Positions 46,776-57,900 of a stretch of DNA of 64,000 bases are shown one piece after another (position 1 is the stretch's first letter; each line of letters begins with the position of its first letter). The stretch is from contig CAMTDV010000007.1 of NCBI GenBank assembly GCA_947069175.1, forward strand, positions 51,913,681-51,977,680, in the 5' to 3' direction. The position numbers and the translations under genes are program-made. The notes beneath the pieces were generated by a model. That model was not told the DNA's origin. It saw only the letters and a program-made list of their open reading frames with translations, and did no database searches. The DNA is from Scalesia atractyloides. Lineage: Eukaryota > Streptophyta > Magnoliopsida > Asterales > Asteraceae.

Positions 46776-46894
46776 GTTAACCTAGTTGAAATGGCAACGA
46801 TAAAACCTTTTTTACCCACAGAGCGAAAAATGAAACATTTGGACTAAACTGGCAAAATAGTCCAAACCACAGGGGCTAAAATGACATTTAACTC

Positions 46895-46903
46895 TTGTTT
46901 TTG
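46895..46903. repeat. Target duplication of the split MITE, right copy
   Basis: TTGTTTTTG, identical to 38324-38332. Confidence 0.85.
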
Positions 46904-48569
46904 CAATAGTTGTTTTTGTGTGAGTGTATATATATATGATTCGGTTCAAGAAAGAACCACTACAAGTTGCGAGAACCATGAGAACTCCTTCCATCCAATA
47001 GAATTTTAACAACTCACCTATAATCAATTTAATTTAAAAGGGTATTTTGGTATTTTTTTCTCAATGTTACATCCCATCTCTCTTATCTCTAAAACACATC
47101 AAATCATCATTTATATGTTTGACATAACAATATATCTCTTCTTTATTCCAATTTATACTTTTTATATTTAGAATTGTGAAAGAAAAATATCTTAGGTTTT
47201 AAATTCAAACACGAAAAGTATTACGTAATTTAAAAAAAATACAAAAATATCAAAAACGATGTCTATTTTTTTGCTCTATTTCTCTAATTATGACATAATT
47301 TTCTTTATAAAATGCAAGCTATATTCATTTTATATTAATATTAAAAATACAAAATTATCGAAAATGATATATTTTTATTTTTGCTTTATTTTCCCTAATT
47401 ATAACATAATATTCTTTATAAAATAAAAGCTATATTTGTCTTATATGTTTATTGAGAATTTATATTTCATTCATTTAACTTTTGATGACTTTGCACTACA
47501 ACTTTTTAAAAAAACATTCGACAACGTGCGTAAAAGAAGTTTTGACAACGTGCGTAAAAAAAGTTTTGATAACGTGCGTAAAAAAAGTTTGACAACGTGC
47601 GTAAAACATTTAAATGAACTGAGTATGAGAACACCACTGTGTAAAAAAATAAATAAAAAAGTGTTTGACAACGTGCGTAAAAAAGTTTTTTTACGCCCCT
47701 GATCGCCGACCCGAGCCGTTCTAAACGTCACGCGTAAATCTATTTTCAAACGTATGTAAAAACGGAAGACGTAAAATAGTTTTTACGTAAGTTTGAAAAA
47801 TGTTTTTACGTAAATTTTCGAATGTAAAATGTTTTCTTGCACACGGTGTCGAATGAAAAAAATGTTTTTGTACGACCCTGATCGTCGTTTCGAGCTGCTC
47901 TAAACGTCACACGTAAATCTATTTTTCAAACTTGTGTAAAAACGGCACGCATAAATGTTTTGTTTTTACATACGTTTGAAAAATTGTTTCTCATACGTTG
48001 TCGAATGTAAAAAAAATTCGCGCATGGTGTCGAATGTATAAAAAAATTCGCGCACGATGTTGAATGTAAAAAAATGTTTTTTTTATTACACACGAAGTGC
48101 TTTTACGCCCCTGATCGCTCACCCGAGTTCCTCTAAACGTTTGTGGAATGCAAACGCTCTGTTTTTTTCTTTGATTTTCGTAGGTGTTGGGGCTTTTACT
48201 TCAAATGACGAGAATAAGGAACAAAAAGGATGAAGACCAAGATTAAAGATTGAAGACGTGTTCTTTTAATACATATAATGTACCTTTTTTATAAAAAATC
48301 TTGTGTTATAATTAATTCCTTTTTAATAAATAAACGTAATTATGTTTACATGAGAGTGATATAGCCTATTATGTTTGATTGTTAGTTTGACAAGTTGAAA
48401 TAAATAATACACAAGTCAAAATTTTCAAATACCCTTCTTCTACTTTTTATTACTTTTTAATCAATAAAATCACTACATGACCAACCAAACTTAAAAAATT
48501 CAATGTCAACCACTCATATATGAAAGATCTAGGTGGATAATGTTTCCTATGGTTCTGGCATCTAAAGCT
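46904..48569. repeat. Repeat-rich element with GAGAACC end and GACAACGTGCGTAAAA arrays
   Basis: Near 46,947 it starts 'gaaccactacaagttgcgag', matching the left end of the shorter element at 50,658. The middle (47,519-47,690) has five copies of GACAACGTGCGTAAAA, four of them 23-24 bp apart. Then 'acgcccctgatcgc..acccgag' blocks recur near 47,693, 47,873 and 48,105 with 'ctaaacgtcacgcgtaaatc' tails. No right terminal repeat was found before the SL element, so it is probably truncated. Non-coding; both-strand frames over the arrays mirror each other and are artefacts. Confidence 0.6.
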
Positions 48570-48574
48570 AGTTC

Positions 48575-49578
48575 TGAAAGGTATGGTCCCACAAACCCTG
48601 CGCTTGCGCAAGTTACCATACCCTCATAATGATAACAGGTCACTGGAATAACCTTGCGCGCTACGCGCAACAGTACGCCAACCTTGAAAACAACAGGTTG
48701 CCTAACAAACCTTGCGCACCCTGCGCAACGGCAAGTTAAACCTGGAAGCGCAAGTCCCTGACCTTGCTAATTGAACAAACCTCTAGCGTGAATTCCTAAA
48801 ACCTTGCACAAGGCCCAGACTAAGATGAGAGCAACTCATACTTAGTCTTGAGAACAAAAGGACTTGATCCCTACATGTCCGTGCTGGCCTAAAAGCACTG
48901 ATAAGGCCACACGGAAAGGAGAAGCGCAAAGAGGCATTGATCAAGTACAAAGGTACAAAGTGGCAAAGTTGTGACCCAATAACCGCTCGGCAGGTTGTGC
49001 CAGACCATGTTGCATGATGAACAGTCATGCAGAGGACAAAAGTACGCAAGGACGTACACATGGCACCAACCAACTCACGCCAGCGACTGTCACACGATCT
49101 CCACTAACGGCTGATGATAGGTTCGACAACAAGGACAACTGCCAGGACACGTGGCTCCGTCCACCGTGCGCCAAGTGCCCCTCCTGCAAGAGACCATTAA
49201 TGGTTGTTGCAGAGGAGACAGAATGGATATTCTTGGTTGTCTGTTCCAGGCCCAAGGCCCATCAGCCCATCTCCGAGACACCTCTCTTCGGCTTAAAATA
49301 AGGATCACACCTCAAGCTAAAACACACCTTTTGAGCTCATTCACTGATTACTTGCTTATTCCTTTGCAAAGCCCGATACTTATTCTCACGCCGGAGTGTG
49401 GTCACGGAGAAAACCCTCCCCTTTTCTCCCGTGACGAGACTAACGGCGTTTCTAGTTTCGTCGTGAGCTTGAAGCAAGATCATATCGACGAGCAAACGAG
49501 AGATAACCTTTATATGCAGAGACTTTGAACCACAACCCAGATATCTCCAGATACCTTTTGGACAGCAGTGTTTCTTCA
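48575..49578 (+). repeat. SL 5' LTR
   Basis: Begins TGAAAGGTATGGTCCC and ends GTGTTTCTTCA. CACGTG is at 49148-49153. The TATA box seen in the other copies is altered here to CTTAAAAT (near 49,292). The inverted phrase 'ctgcgcttgcgcaag' stands near the start. Confidence 0.9.
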
Positions 49579-49615
49579 TTGTCGCCATCCATGGGACCAA
49601 TGGATTGGGGGGACT
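49579..49615 (+). other. SL core: primer site and polypurine tract only
   Basis: 37 bp. 49579-49599 is the degenerate primer-site phrase and 49602-49615 the purine tract. No space remains for packaging or coding sequence, so any packaging signal must lie in the LTRs. Confidence 0.75.
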
Positions 49616-50625
49616 TGGAGGGGTACGATCCCAAAAACCTTGCGCTTGCGCAAGGTACCATACCCTCATAATGATTACAGGTCACTGGAATAACCTTGCG
49701 CGCTACGCGTAACGGTATGCTAACCTTGAAAACAAAAGGTTGCCTAATAAACCTTCCGCACCCTGCGCAACGGCAAGTTAAACCTGGAAGCTCAAGTCCC
49801 TGACCCTGTGCTGATTGAACAAACCTCTAGCCGCGAATTCCTAAAACCTTGCACAAGGCCCAGAATAAGATGATAACAACGCATACTTAGTCTTGAGAAC
49901 AAAAGGACTTGATCACTACAAGTCCGAGCTGGCCAAAAAGCACTAATAAGGCCACGCGGAAGGGAGAAGCGCAAAGAGGCACTGATCAAGTACAAGGGTA
50001 CAAAGTGGCAGAGGTGTGACCCAATAATCGCTTGGTAGGTTGTGCCGGGCCATGTTGCATGATGAGCAGTCATGCAGAGGACAGAAAGTACGCAAGGACG
50101 TACACATGGCACCAACCAACTCACGCCAGCGACTGTCACACGATCTTCACTAACGGCTAATGACAGTTCCAACAACAAGGATAACTGTCAGGACACGTGG
50201 CTCCATCCACCGTGCGCCAAGCGCCCCTTCTGCTAGAGACCATTAACGGCCATTGCAGAGGAGATATAATGGATATTCCTGGTTGTCGGTTCCAGGCCCA
50301 AGGCCCATCAGCCCATCTCCTACACACCTCTCTTCGGCTATAAACTAAGGATCACACCTCAAGCTAAAACACACTGTTTTGAGCTCACTCCTGATTACTT
50401 GCTTATTCTTTTACAAAGCCCGATACTTATTCTCACGCCGGAGTGTGGTCACGGAGAAAACCCTCCCCCTTTTCTCCTTGACGAGACTAACGACGTTTCT
50501 AGTTTTGTCGTGAGCTTGAAGCAAGATCATATCGACGAGCAAACGAGAGATAACTTTTATATGAAGAGACTTTGAACCACACCCCAGATATCTCCATATA
50601 CCTTTTGGACACTAGTGTTGCTTCA
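49616..50625 (+). repeat. SL 3' LTR
   Basis: Begins TGGAGGGGTACGATCCC and ends GTGTTGCTTCA. CACGTG is at 50194-50199 and an intact TATA box CTATAAAC at 50338-50345. Confidence 0.9.
50338..50345 (+). promoter_or_regulatory. TATA box of SL LTR 2
   Basis: CTATAAAC after 'ttcgg', about 140 bp behind CACGTG. It is conserved in sequence and place in three of the other four SL copies. Confidence 0.6.
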
Positions 50626-50657
50626 AGTTCCTAGTTTAACTATCCCTATATATATAT

Positions 50658-50990
50658 GCAATGAGAACCACTACGAGTTTGTGAGAACCGCGAGAAATTT
50701 TTCTTTACGCGCGAGTTGGAACAAAATTAAACACATATGTAAAAAAAGTAAAAAAAAATTGTCGAGTCGGTATGTTTGACTGAAGCAAGTTTTTTTACAC
50801 GTTGTTGTAAATTTTTACAAGATAAATATTTTTTTACGCCTCATGTAAATGTGGGTATGCGGCATTTAATTTTTTTTTTGCTAAAACAAATGATTTTTTA
50901 ATTATATTTGAGAAAAAATTCCGGAAAAACGTTTTGGATGAGTTAGTTCTCACGGTTCTCACAACTGAAGATAGTTCTCATTTTAACCCA
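50658..50990. mobile_element. ~330-bp MITE-like element with AATGAGAAC ends
   Basis: The left end 'aatgagaaccactacgagtt' and the right end, complement 'aatgagaactatcttcagtt', pair imperfectly, and each is followed by 'gtgagaaccg.gagaa'. The interior has 'ttttttacgc' words as in 46,904-48,569, so it is a short relative. Both sides run into TATATA, hiding any target duplication. Confidence 0.6.
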
Positions 50991-50991
50991 C

Positions 50992-50994
<3 letters not shown>

Positions 50995-51041
<47 letters not shown>
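50995..51041. repeat. (AT)n microsatellite
   Basis: More than twenty AT dinucleotides directly behind the MITE-like element. Confidence 0.95.
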
Positions 51042-51642
51042 GAAAGTACATTGTGAAACACTAAAAAATAGGAAACCAGGGAACACTCTTAAAAGTTCAA
51101 CTTAATATGTTACAAATAAATTTTTTTCTAAATTTTGTTTCGACGTTTTTTCTATAAATACATGTAGATAATTTTTAATAATAAAACAAAAACTAAAAAA
51201 TATAAAAAATTTATAAAAACAATAAAAAATATATATATGTTATAAAATTAACTTAATATGTTAAAATTCATAATTGAATGTTGTAACATATGATAATCTA
51301 ACTCATAACTGAATATTAACACTTTGGAAAAGAGGCGTGCAATTTATGATGCATACCACTAATAGATCACGTGTCTTAATCAACATGGCTTGAAACCGAT
51401 ATGGAACGAATGTATCGCGGTACAGACTCCATTGTATGATCCAAGTGTTTTTGACAAACCAATTTTTCATTTGATTCGGTCTAAACGGGAAAGCGTAACA
51501 TAAACTAAAATCAAAACGGTCTCATATTGCAAACCAATATCATGGTTTTAAATAGGGTTAAATAGTGTTTTGAATGTCAGTCAACATCATGTTCAAATAA
51601 TCACACTACAAATCACTCAATTATATCGTTAATACATCAACG
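51042..51642. other. Unclassified spacer before the Copia fragment
   Basis: AT-rich. The phrase 'cttaatatgtta' occurs at 51,102 and 51,252. No gene or terminal repeat seen. Confidence 0.4.
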
Positions 51643-52629
51643 TTGATTCATTTTCAACTTGTTCTAATTCAATCTAATGGAATATACCAAAATAATTATT
51701 GGCCCTCAATTCCATGGTCGGCCCATCCCAATTATAATCAGCCCGCTTGGCCTCCGGTGCCTCTATGTCTATATCCCTCGGCCCAAAACAACGCATCCAA
51801 ATACATAACCCATCACAACCCCTCGGCCCAAGGGATACACGGCCCACATCCTGCTCAAAAGAACTCGGCCCAATCATACACGATAGTATACTCACCCATA
51901 GACATTGCACAGGCTCTTTACTACTTAGCTCTTCATCACAATGACCACTCATGGACCATAGACACGGGTGCTTCAGGTACAATGTCTCCCCAATCTGATA
52001 AGTTCCCCTCTATTTTTAATTCTGGTGTTATTCGTAATATAATTGTTGGTGATGGCAAAACCATCCCGGTCTTAGGACAAGGTGACATCACCCTAACCCC
52101 ACCCTTTCCTTTCTTTAAACTTAAAAAACGTCCTTTATGCACCAAACCTTGTCAAAAACCTTATTTCCGTTCGTCGGTTTACTACTGATAATCAATTAAC
52201 TGTTGAATTTGACCCATATGGTTTTACTATGAAGGATCTCAAGACAAAGAAACCTATCCTATGGTGCAATAGCTCGGGGGACCTTTACACTCTTAGCCCA
52301 TCCAACATCACCAATCTCTCATCGGTTTCCACTTTTGCAGCCATCTCTCAAGACACTTGGCACCAACGACTCGGTCACCCTTGTCAAGACATTTTTCAAT
52401 ATTTGAAAACTTCGAATACTATTAAATGTGGTAGATTACAAAATAAAGTTTGTTCTTCTTGTATTTTTTGGAAACATTCACGTCTCCCATTGGCTACTTC
52501 TTATGCCAGTACCTTAATGCCATTTGATCTTGTTCATAGTGATGTTTAGACGTCGCCTATTATTAGTAATGGGGTCATCGTTATTATGTGCTGTTTTTAG
52601 ACGACTACACAAATTTTTTATGGACCTAC

Positions 52630-53270
52630 CTGTTGATACCCTTTTGTGTTTGCCGCTTGTTCTTAGTTACATTTGTAATTGTACGGTCTTTGCTCAAGTG
52701 TCTGTATAAGTTTGGTCGTGTCGACCAAATCAGGATATCCTTCTATCTTGGTTTCGTACGACATCTTAGTCAGTCTGTGTTAAACGGGTGCATGTGTGCA
52801 TATCGTTGAGTCTTGTGTACGTCATGCTCCGTACGAACCACATGCTCCGTACGAACCACATGCTCCGTACGAGCCAGTTGCTCCGTACGAAGGAATTATT
52901 GTAAACCATGTAAACCAACTTGTTTACAATGATTCCTTCGTACGGAGCATGTGGCTCGTACGGAGCATGTGGTTCATACGGAGCAACTGGCTCGTACGGA
53001 GCAACTGGCTCGTACGGAGCATATGGTTCATACGAAGCAACTGGCTCGTACGGAGCATGTGGTTCATACGGAGCATGACGTACACAAGACTCAACTGTAT
53101 GCACATATGAACCCGTTTAACACAGACTGACTAGGATGTCGTACGAAACCAAGATAGAAGGATATCTTGATTTGGTCGATACGACCAAACTTATACAGAC
53201 ACTTGAGCAAAGACCGTACAATTACAAATGTAACTAAGAACAATCGACAGACACAAAAGTGTATCAACAC
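52630..53270. mobile_element. 641-bp fold-back element inside the Copia integrase
   Basis: Nearly the whole element is an inverted repeat. Arm 52630-52905 pairs with arm 52922-53270, from the tips 'tgttgatac.cttttgtgt' to the hairpin head around 'catgtaaaccaactt'. Both arms contain an 18-bp tandem repeat CATGCTCCGTACGAACCA, four units on the left and eight on the right, so the arms are unequal. TAC is duplicated at the edges (52627-52629 and 53271-53273). Removing the element and one TAC restores the integrase frame WTY-PIT. Frames reading HAPYEP on both strands are the 18-bp repeat, not a protein. Confidence 0.9.
52823..53066. repeat. 18-bp tandem repeats in inverted blocks
   Basis: Left block 52823-52894, right block about 52,933-53,076. 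Each unit carries the core CTCCGTACGA or its complement, and unit variants (CATG/GTTG starts) occur in both blocks. Confidence 0.9.
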
Positions 53271-53695
53271 TACCCAATAACCCACAAATCTAATGTTTAC
53301 TCCATGTTTACAAAATTTACAACATTTATTCAAACCCAATTTGGTCGAAAATCAAGCAATTACAATGTGACAATGGTCGTGAATATGCTAATAATCAATT
53401 TCATCAATTTTGTGACCAAAATGGTATGCACTTCCGTTTTTCATGTCCTTACACCCCGTCCTAAAATGGGAAAGCGGAACGTAAAATCCGCACCATCAAC
53501 AATCTTATGCGAACCCTACTTGCCCACTCATCCACGCCAAACATTTATTGGCCCTATGCTCTCGAAACCGCCACTTATCTCCTTAACATTATTCCCACTA
53601 AACTGTATAATTTTCAAACCCCCACTCAACGTCTCTATCACTGCCTTCGCTCATACGAGCACCTTCAGGTGTTCGGATAATCATACGATTTACAT

Positions 53696-54451
53696 CATTA
53701 AATTGCTTATAAATGAACAGTCTAGTTAATTTATCACTCGTCTGAATCAGTAGTATGCTTCACGCCTGCGTCTAAGATCGTTAACCACTCAAATTGATGA
53801 ATCCTTTCCATTTTATCTTCTTGATGATTGGATGGTATGTGTTTATCTTTTACATTTTTATACTATGTTTGAAATTATTAAGATATAGATTTTTATTATG
53901 AAAATGAGATGTTCACTAAAAGTATGAACTTTATGAAAAGCATACTATGTACCATGTATCTTTAAAGGAGTGGTCTCACATCATTACCTTACGAACACAA
54001 CATGGACCATATTTTTTATTTAATTAAATTCAAAACATAAGTATTTTGGTTGTTTAAGGAATATCCTGGCTTTATTAGTTTAATATTAAACTAGGCTACT
54101 TGATTGCTTGGTATCGGTTAGGTTTATTATAGTACCGATACGATGCATGTACTCGGTATAGAAATTAACACATGTTTTACCTCGACCTAAAATAATAAAA
54201 ATAAACACCGGTATCGATACCAATGTTGTTTGAACAGTATCATTAGTTCATATCGTTATGGTATTGGTATCGATATTTATTTATATTTTTTGGCGCCGAT
54301 AGATTCGTATAAATGAAAATTATTGAAACAGGCAAGGCGCCAACCATACAAATGAATACCGATACAAGTACTGATGTTGTTTGGTACATTATGGTACGAT
54401 GTCGGTCATTAAACGCAAAAACAATAGAAATAAATATCGGTACCAATACAA
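53696..54451. repeat. Spacer with GGTATCGATACC-type degenerate repeats
   Basis: From about 54,100 to 54,450, variants of 'ggtatcgatacc' and 'taccgatac' recur every 30-60 bp on both strands, with 'gttgtttg.ac' words. No gene. The Sirevirus-like LTR begins at its right edge. Confidence 0.6.
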
Positions 54452-54858
54452 TGTTGTAGGATCGTTTTGTCCAATAGCAAAGGTCCTATTTGATTGCCTA
54501 ATTAATATGCGCGGAATTCATATTTAATAGTGACAATTATCAAGATTACTTATTAAATTTACTAATTTCATTGATTGTTTAACAGTTACAAATCACCATG
54601 AAATCCGACACGGCATCGCCGTATCAGTCACCAAAAGATACAGACGTAAACCTCAACACTCCTATTTATAGACATGGGAGTTACCTTCGTGCGAGGGTAA
54701 GTCTATCTTCGTACGAAGGTAATTTACCTTCTTACGAAGGTAAGCTACATTCTTGCAAAGTTAAATACAAACACAACAAAATCATATCTAACAATCCAAC
54801 CCTCTTACACACACAAACACAACCCTAAGACATAGGCAATAGACATAATGCACCAACA
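54452..54858 (-). repeat. 3' LTR of the Sirevirus-like element
   Basis: The minus strand starts TGTTGGTGCATTATG at 54858, right after the purine tract, and ends CCTACAACA at 54452, giving TGTTG...CAACA ends. U3 holds three to four CTTCGTACGAAG-type palindromes (54688-54760) and a TATA box. The left end was chosen from the terminal sequence; its target duplication cannot be checked without the other LTR. Confidence 0.65.
54664..54672 (-). promoter_or_regulatory. TATA box of the 3' LTR
   Basis: Minus strand TCTATAAATAGG, directly behind the palindrome array, at a normal U3/R position about 190 bp into the LTR. Confidence 0.65.
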
Positions 54859-54872
54859 AACTCCCCCTTGGA
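54859..54872 (-). other. Polypurine tract before the 3' LTR
   Basis: Minus strand CCAAGGGGGAGTT followed at once by TGTTGG, the normal Copia junction. Similar tracts occur behind pol at about 60,522-60,533 (TTAGGGGGAGAAA) and at about 56,333-56,342. Confidence 0.8.
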
Positions 54873-54941
54873 TGTTGCCATAGTCTTGGTCTGTCTTCAA
54901 AAAACTTCAATCATTTAACTCTAACGTCCAAAGGAATTCTT

Positions 54942-57900
54942 TCACGGCTTCCGACGCTCTTCAGATGGAAAAGGTGTTTGATCAGTCGGTGGAACTTTCG
55001 TCATATACTGAAACCTTCTGAGACGTGCCTCCTTTGAATTCTCTTCAATCTTTTCAATCCGTCTCTGTTCTTTCAAGAACTCTTTCTTACTCTCTCCACG
55101 ACGAACTCCACATCTTTCCTGAATTAATACCTCGTGCATAACATACGTTGATCACACCCTGGTATTGCATCGCTTGCGTCTTGTCTTTGGCATCGTAACA
55201 AATCTTGTTATAAAATAAATACTTCACATCATTCTCAGAGCAGTTCACTAGCCACATCGGGTCTAGTATTCTGATTGTTCTCCATAATCCCCATATTCTC
55301 TTTTGTTTCAATCATCTCTGGAGTTAGCTCTTCGGTGACTTTCAAGGTATCATCAACTTTCAACACTATTACCACTTCACCTGTTTCTGAATCTAGTTGC
55401 CACCAATTGAAGAACTCATGGAAATCTTGTTCTATTTTCAGCAACGACACATTCTTCATCACACGCGGCCTTATCATCACCAAAGTAACATCCTTTTCTT
55501 TTGTTACAGGATCTATCTTGATTCTCTTCTTTGATATGAATGGCTTCCATTGATTAAAACCATGTGCTGCTTCATATTTGATCAGCTTCCATAACCGTTG
55601 ATCGTGGAACTTCATCTGAAAATTTATCATCTTGGTTTGAACAAGCTCTTCCAAATCCCAGTACGGTAACGTCTTCAGATCACACAAATACTTAAAATAT
55701 TGCACACCAAACTCCCTCTTGATGGCATATACATTCAACTGCTTAATCCAACCCCAACTTAGGATATCACCCAGTGATTTATCTTGATCATGCGTAAAGA
55801 AAGCCAATGGTCATCTGAATTTGCATTCTTTAGGAAGCTATTTGAACCATGACTTCTTTGCTTCAGCAATTTCTCCTCTGGTTAAACGTTTTGGCACACT
55901 TCCCTCTTTCAAAGTCACTTCAACCTCACATTTCAGTAAATTGTATGTACTTTCATTAAACAACTCTACAAAATGTAGGAAAATCGTTAGTGCCTTCCCT
56001 AGAATACTTAACAACTTCATCATCATCATCTGATGCGTCTTCAATAATCACATTGTCATAATTGTCAGCATCTGGCATGTATTTGTATGTGTAATCTTTA
56101 GGCTCAGAAGCACTAATGTTGTTGAGTTCATCTTCAAAATCAAATTCAAATGACTCTTCATCAACCCCTAACACAATAGCAATCTCTTCCTTTGCGTAAT
56201 TATGCACAAATTCTCCTTCTTCAACTCAATGTTCGAACAAGAAAACTTGGGGCCGTTGACAATTAGGAATAGCTGTCATTGGAGTAGCTGCGAAGATTCC
56301 TGGTTGTCCTGCATCATGAACTTGATCTTTCTACTCCCCCTATCTTGAGCTTCATTTTCTTCATTAACATTATCAATAAAAAAACGTATCATAATCAAAA
56401 GATTCATTTATCTTTGCAGTTTCAACTATCAACCCTGTTCCACCTTGTGTATTATCATCATCGTCGCCTTTGTCATCATCATCTTTCTTATCATCATTCT
56501 TACTATCATCGTCTTTATTATCTTCAGCCTTGTAATCGTCAAACCCATCAATCTCAGCATTAACTTCTGAATACATCCTTTTTCGATCCATGATCTTTTT
56601 TCTTAAAGACATATCAGATACATCCACTTGTCTACCAACAAGTACGGAATTCACTGGCTCAGATTCAGCTTCAGTTTCAACTTTTGTTACATTCTCAACT
56701 GTTTTAGCAATAATTTCTTGCGCAGATTCAGCTTCTCGCTCAGGTTGAACAATCACAGGAACCTCATCAACTTTTTCTTTCCATTTATCCAATGTTGCAG
56801 CCTCAGCTTCTTCTTTCTTAGCTCGTTTAGCTGCTCGTTGCTTAGCTTCTTCTATCTTGATCAATTTAGTTTCAGCTTCAAAATCAATTCCCACCTTTCT
56901 AGATAGAATTTTCTGAAACAAATCCATCTTCCTATCACTTTAAATTCTTTGAGTTTCATATTCAACAATCAACCTTCTCAATCTTTCATTATTCGATGAA
57001 AACTTGATAACACAACTTCATGATTCTTTCAATCATCTTCTAAAAACTTGATCCTGCTTTCCAATTCTACAATCTTTGTATCATTAAACATATCTGCATT
57101 AAACCCCTCAGAGAATGGAATATCACCAAAGTCGTCATGAAATTTTTCATTCAAAAAAAGTGTTGGACCAGATCGTGGTGTAGAGCGTTGTTGAATCGGA
57201 GGTGTTTGCTGTTTTTGTGTTGACGATTGTGGAGGTGTGATATGTTGTGGTGATAGAGGATGTGATGGTGATTGTGGTGGTGAAATATGAATGGGTGAAA
57301 TAAGTGGTTGTTCAAAATTTTCAACTTCTGGTGTATTCCTTTTTCTGTACTTTCTTCTAGCTTTCTTGATAGCAGGAGACCCGGTTGTCTTTTTCTTGGT
57401 ATCAGGCTTGCTTTTAACTCTTCGAACCTTCTTAGCAGGTCTCTCAGCATCATCTTCAGACTCTTGATCAGACGGAACATAAACAGCATCGTCTTCACCT
57501 ACCACCTTTCTTTTTTCCTTGAGCTATTATTTCTTTTTCTTGTTGTTCTACAGCTTTTATCGCTATATTAAAACTATCATCTCGACGCTTCTTCACTGTC
57601 ATTAACAGCTGCTTCTTTCTCTATCTCTACAACAGTTGATCCAATATTCACATCACGTTCTTGATCTATAGTAGCAGAAAACACTTCATCCTCAATGTTA
57701 ACCTCTGTTTCAACATTCTGTTCTATTTTCTGCTCAGTCTCCACCTCTTCATCAGTAGCTGTATCCCTAAGTACTGTTTCAATCTTTTGTTTCGGAGCTT
57801 TCGCTTTGGGAGTTCCCTTTTTCTATGAATCTTCTTTCTCATACCGTACACCCCTCTTAGGTTCATAATATTCCATTGCGTAGCTTCATTATCAGAATCA

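Larger units (their letters stand above)
38333..46894. mobile_element. MULE-type MITE (371 bp) split by an 8.2-kb LTR element
   Basis: The left part is 38333-38589, the right part 46781-46894. The outer ends are GAGTTAAATGTTATTTTAG and complement GAGTTAAATGTCATTTTAG, flanked by the 9-bp duplication TTGTTTTTG. Without the LTR element and one GTTAA it is a normal MITE of the same type as 37016-37407. The nesting shows the MITE is the older insertion. Confidence 0.85.
48575..50625 (+). mobile_element. SL element: two ~1-kb LTRs around a 37-bp core
   Basis: The LTRs are 48575-49578 (1,004 bp) and 49616-50625 (1,010 bp), both TG...CTTCA, flanked by AGTTC (48570-48574 and 50626-50630). The 37-bp core starts TTGTCGCCATCCATGGGA, which resembles the leader/primer-site phrase TTGGCGCCGTCTGTGGGA found behind the 5' LTR of Tat-lineage gypsy elements (recalled). 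It ends in the purine-rich GGATTGGGGGGACT just before LTR 2. That is a primer site and a purine tract and nothing else. It resembles TRIM elements in lacking an interior, but its LTRs are far longer than typical TRIM LTRs. Three partial or solo SL LTRs lie at 18.8, 20.8 and 24.7 kb. Confidence 0.9.
51643..53695 (+). pseudogene. Copia fragment: gag end, protease, integrase; interrupted
   Basis: Plus strand. A proline/histidine-rich gag tail is followed by the aspartic protease (DTGAS at 51961-51975, then VGDGKTIPVLGQGDI) and the GAG-pre-integrase domain (TWHQRLGHP at about 52,360, CSSC near 52,450). The integrase core follows, with LFLDDYTNFLWTY before the insertion at 52,630-53,270 and PITHKSNVYSMF after it. 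The second catalytic aspartate is in QCDNGREYA (near 53,370) and the glutamate in NGKAERK (near 53,475). Defects: a frameshift near 52,123, Trp to TAG near 52,546, a frameshift near 53,350 and Gln to TAA near 53,462. The element stops near 53,690 before the reverse transcriptase. It is a different Copia lineage from the element at 54.5-64 kb. Confidence 0.88.

Noticed and set aside
47436..47749. Overlapping plus- and minus-strand frames with FDNVRKK / LFLRTLSK repeats
   Set aside because: Both come from the GACAACGTGCGTAAAA tandem array; no start context or domain.
48783..50178. Several 70-130-residue frames in the SL element
   Set aside because: The same frames recur in both LTRs and overlap on both strands; they cross the TATA and LTR control regions and match no domain.
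52766..53110. Open frames on both strands with repeated HAPYEP/VAPYEP peptides
   Set aside because: They are the 18-bp tandem units of the fold-back element read in an open frame; the inverted arms make the same peptide appear on both strands.
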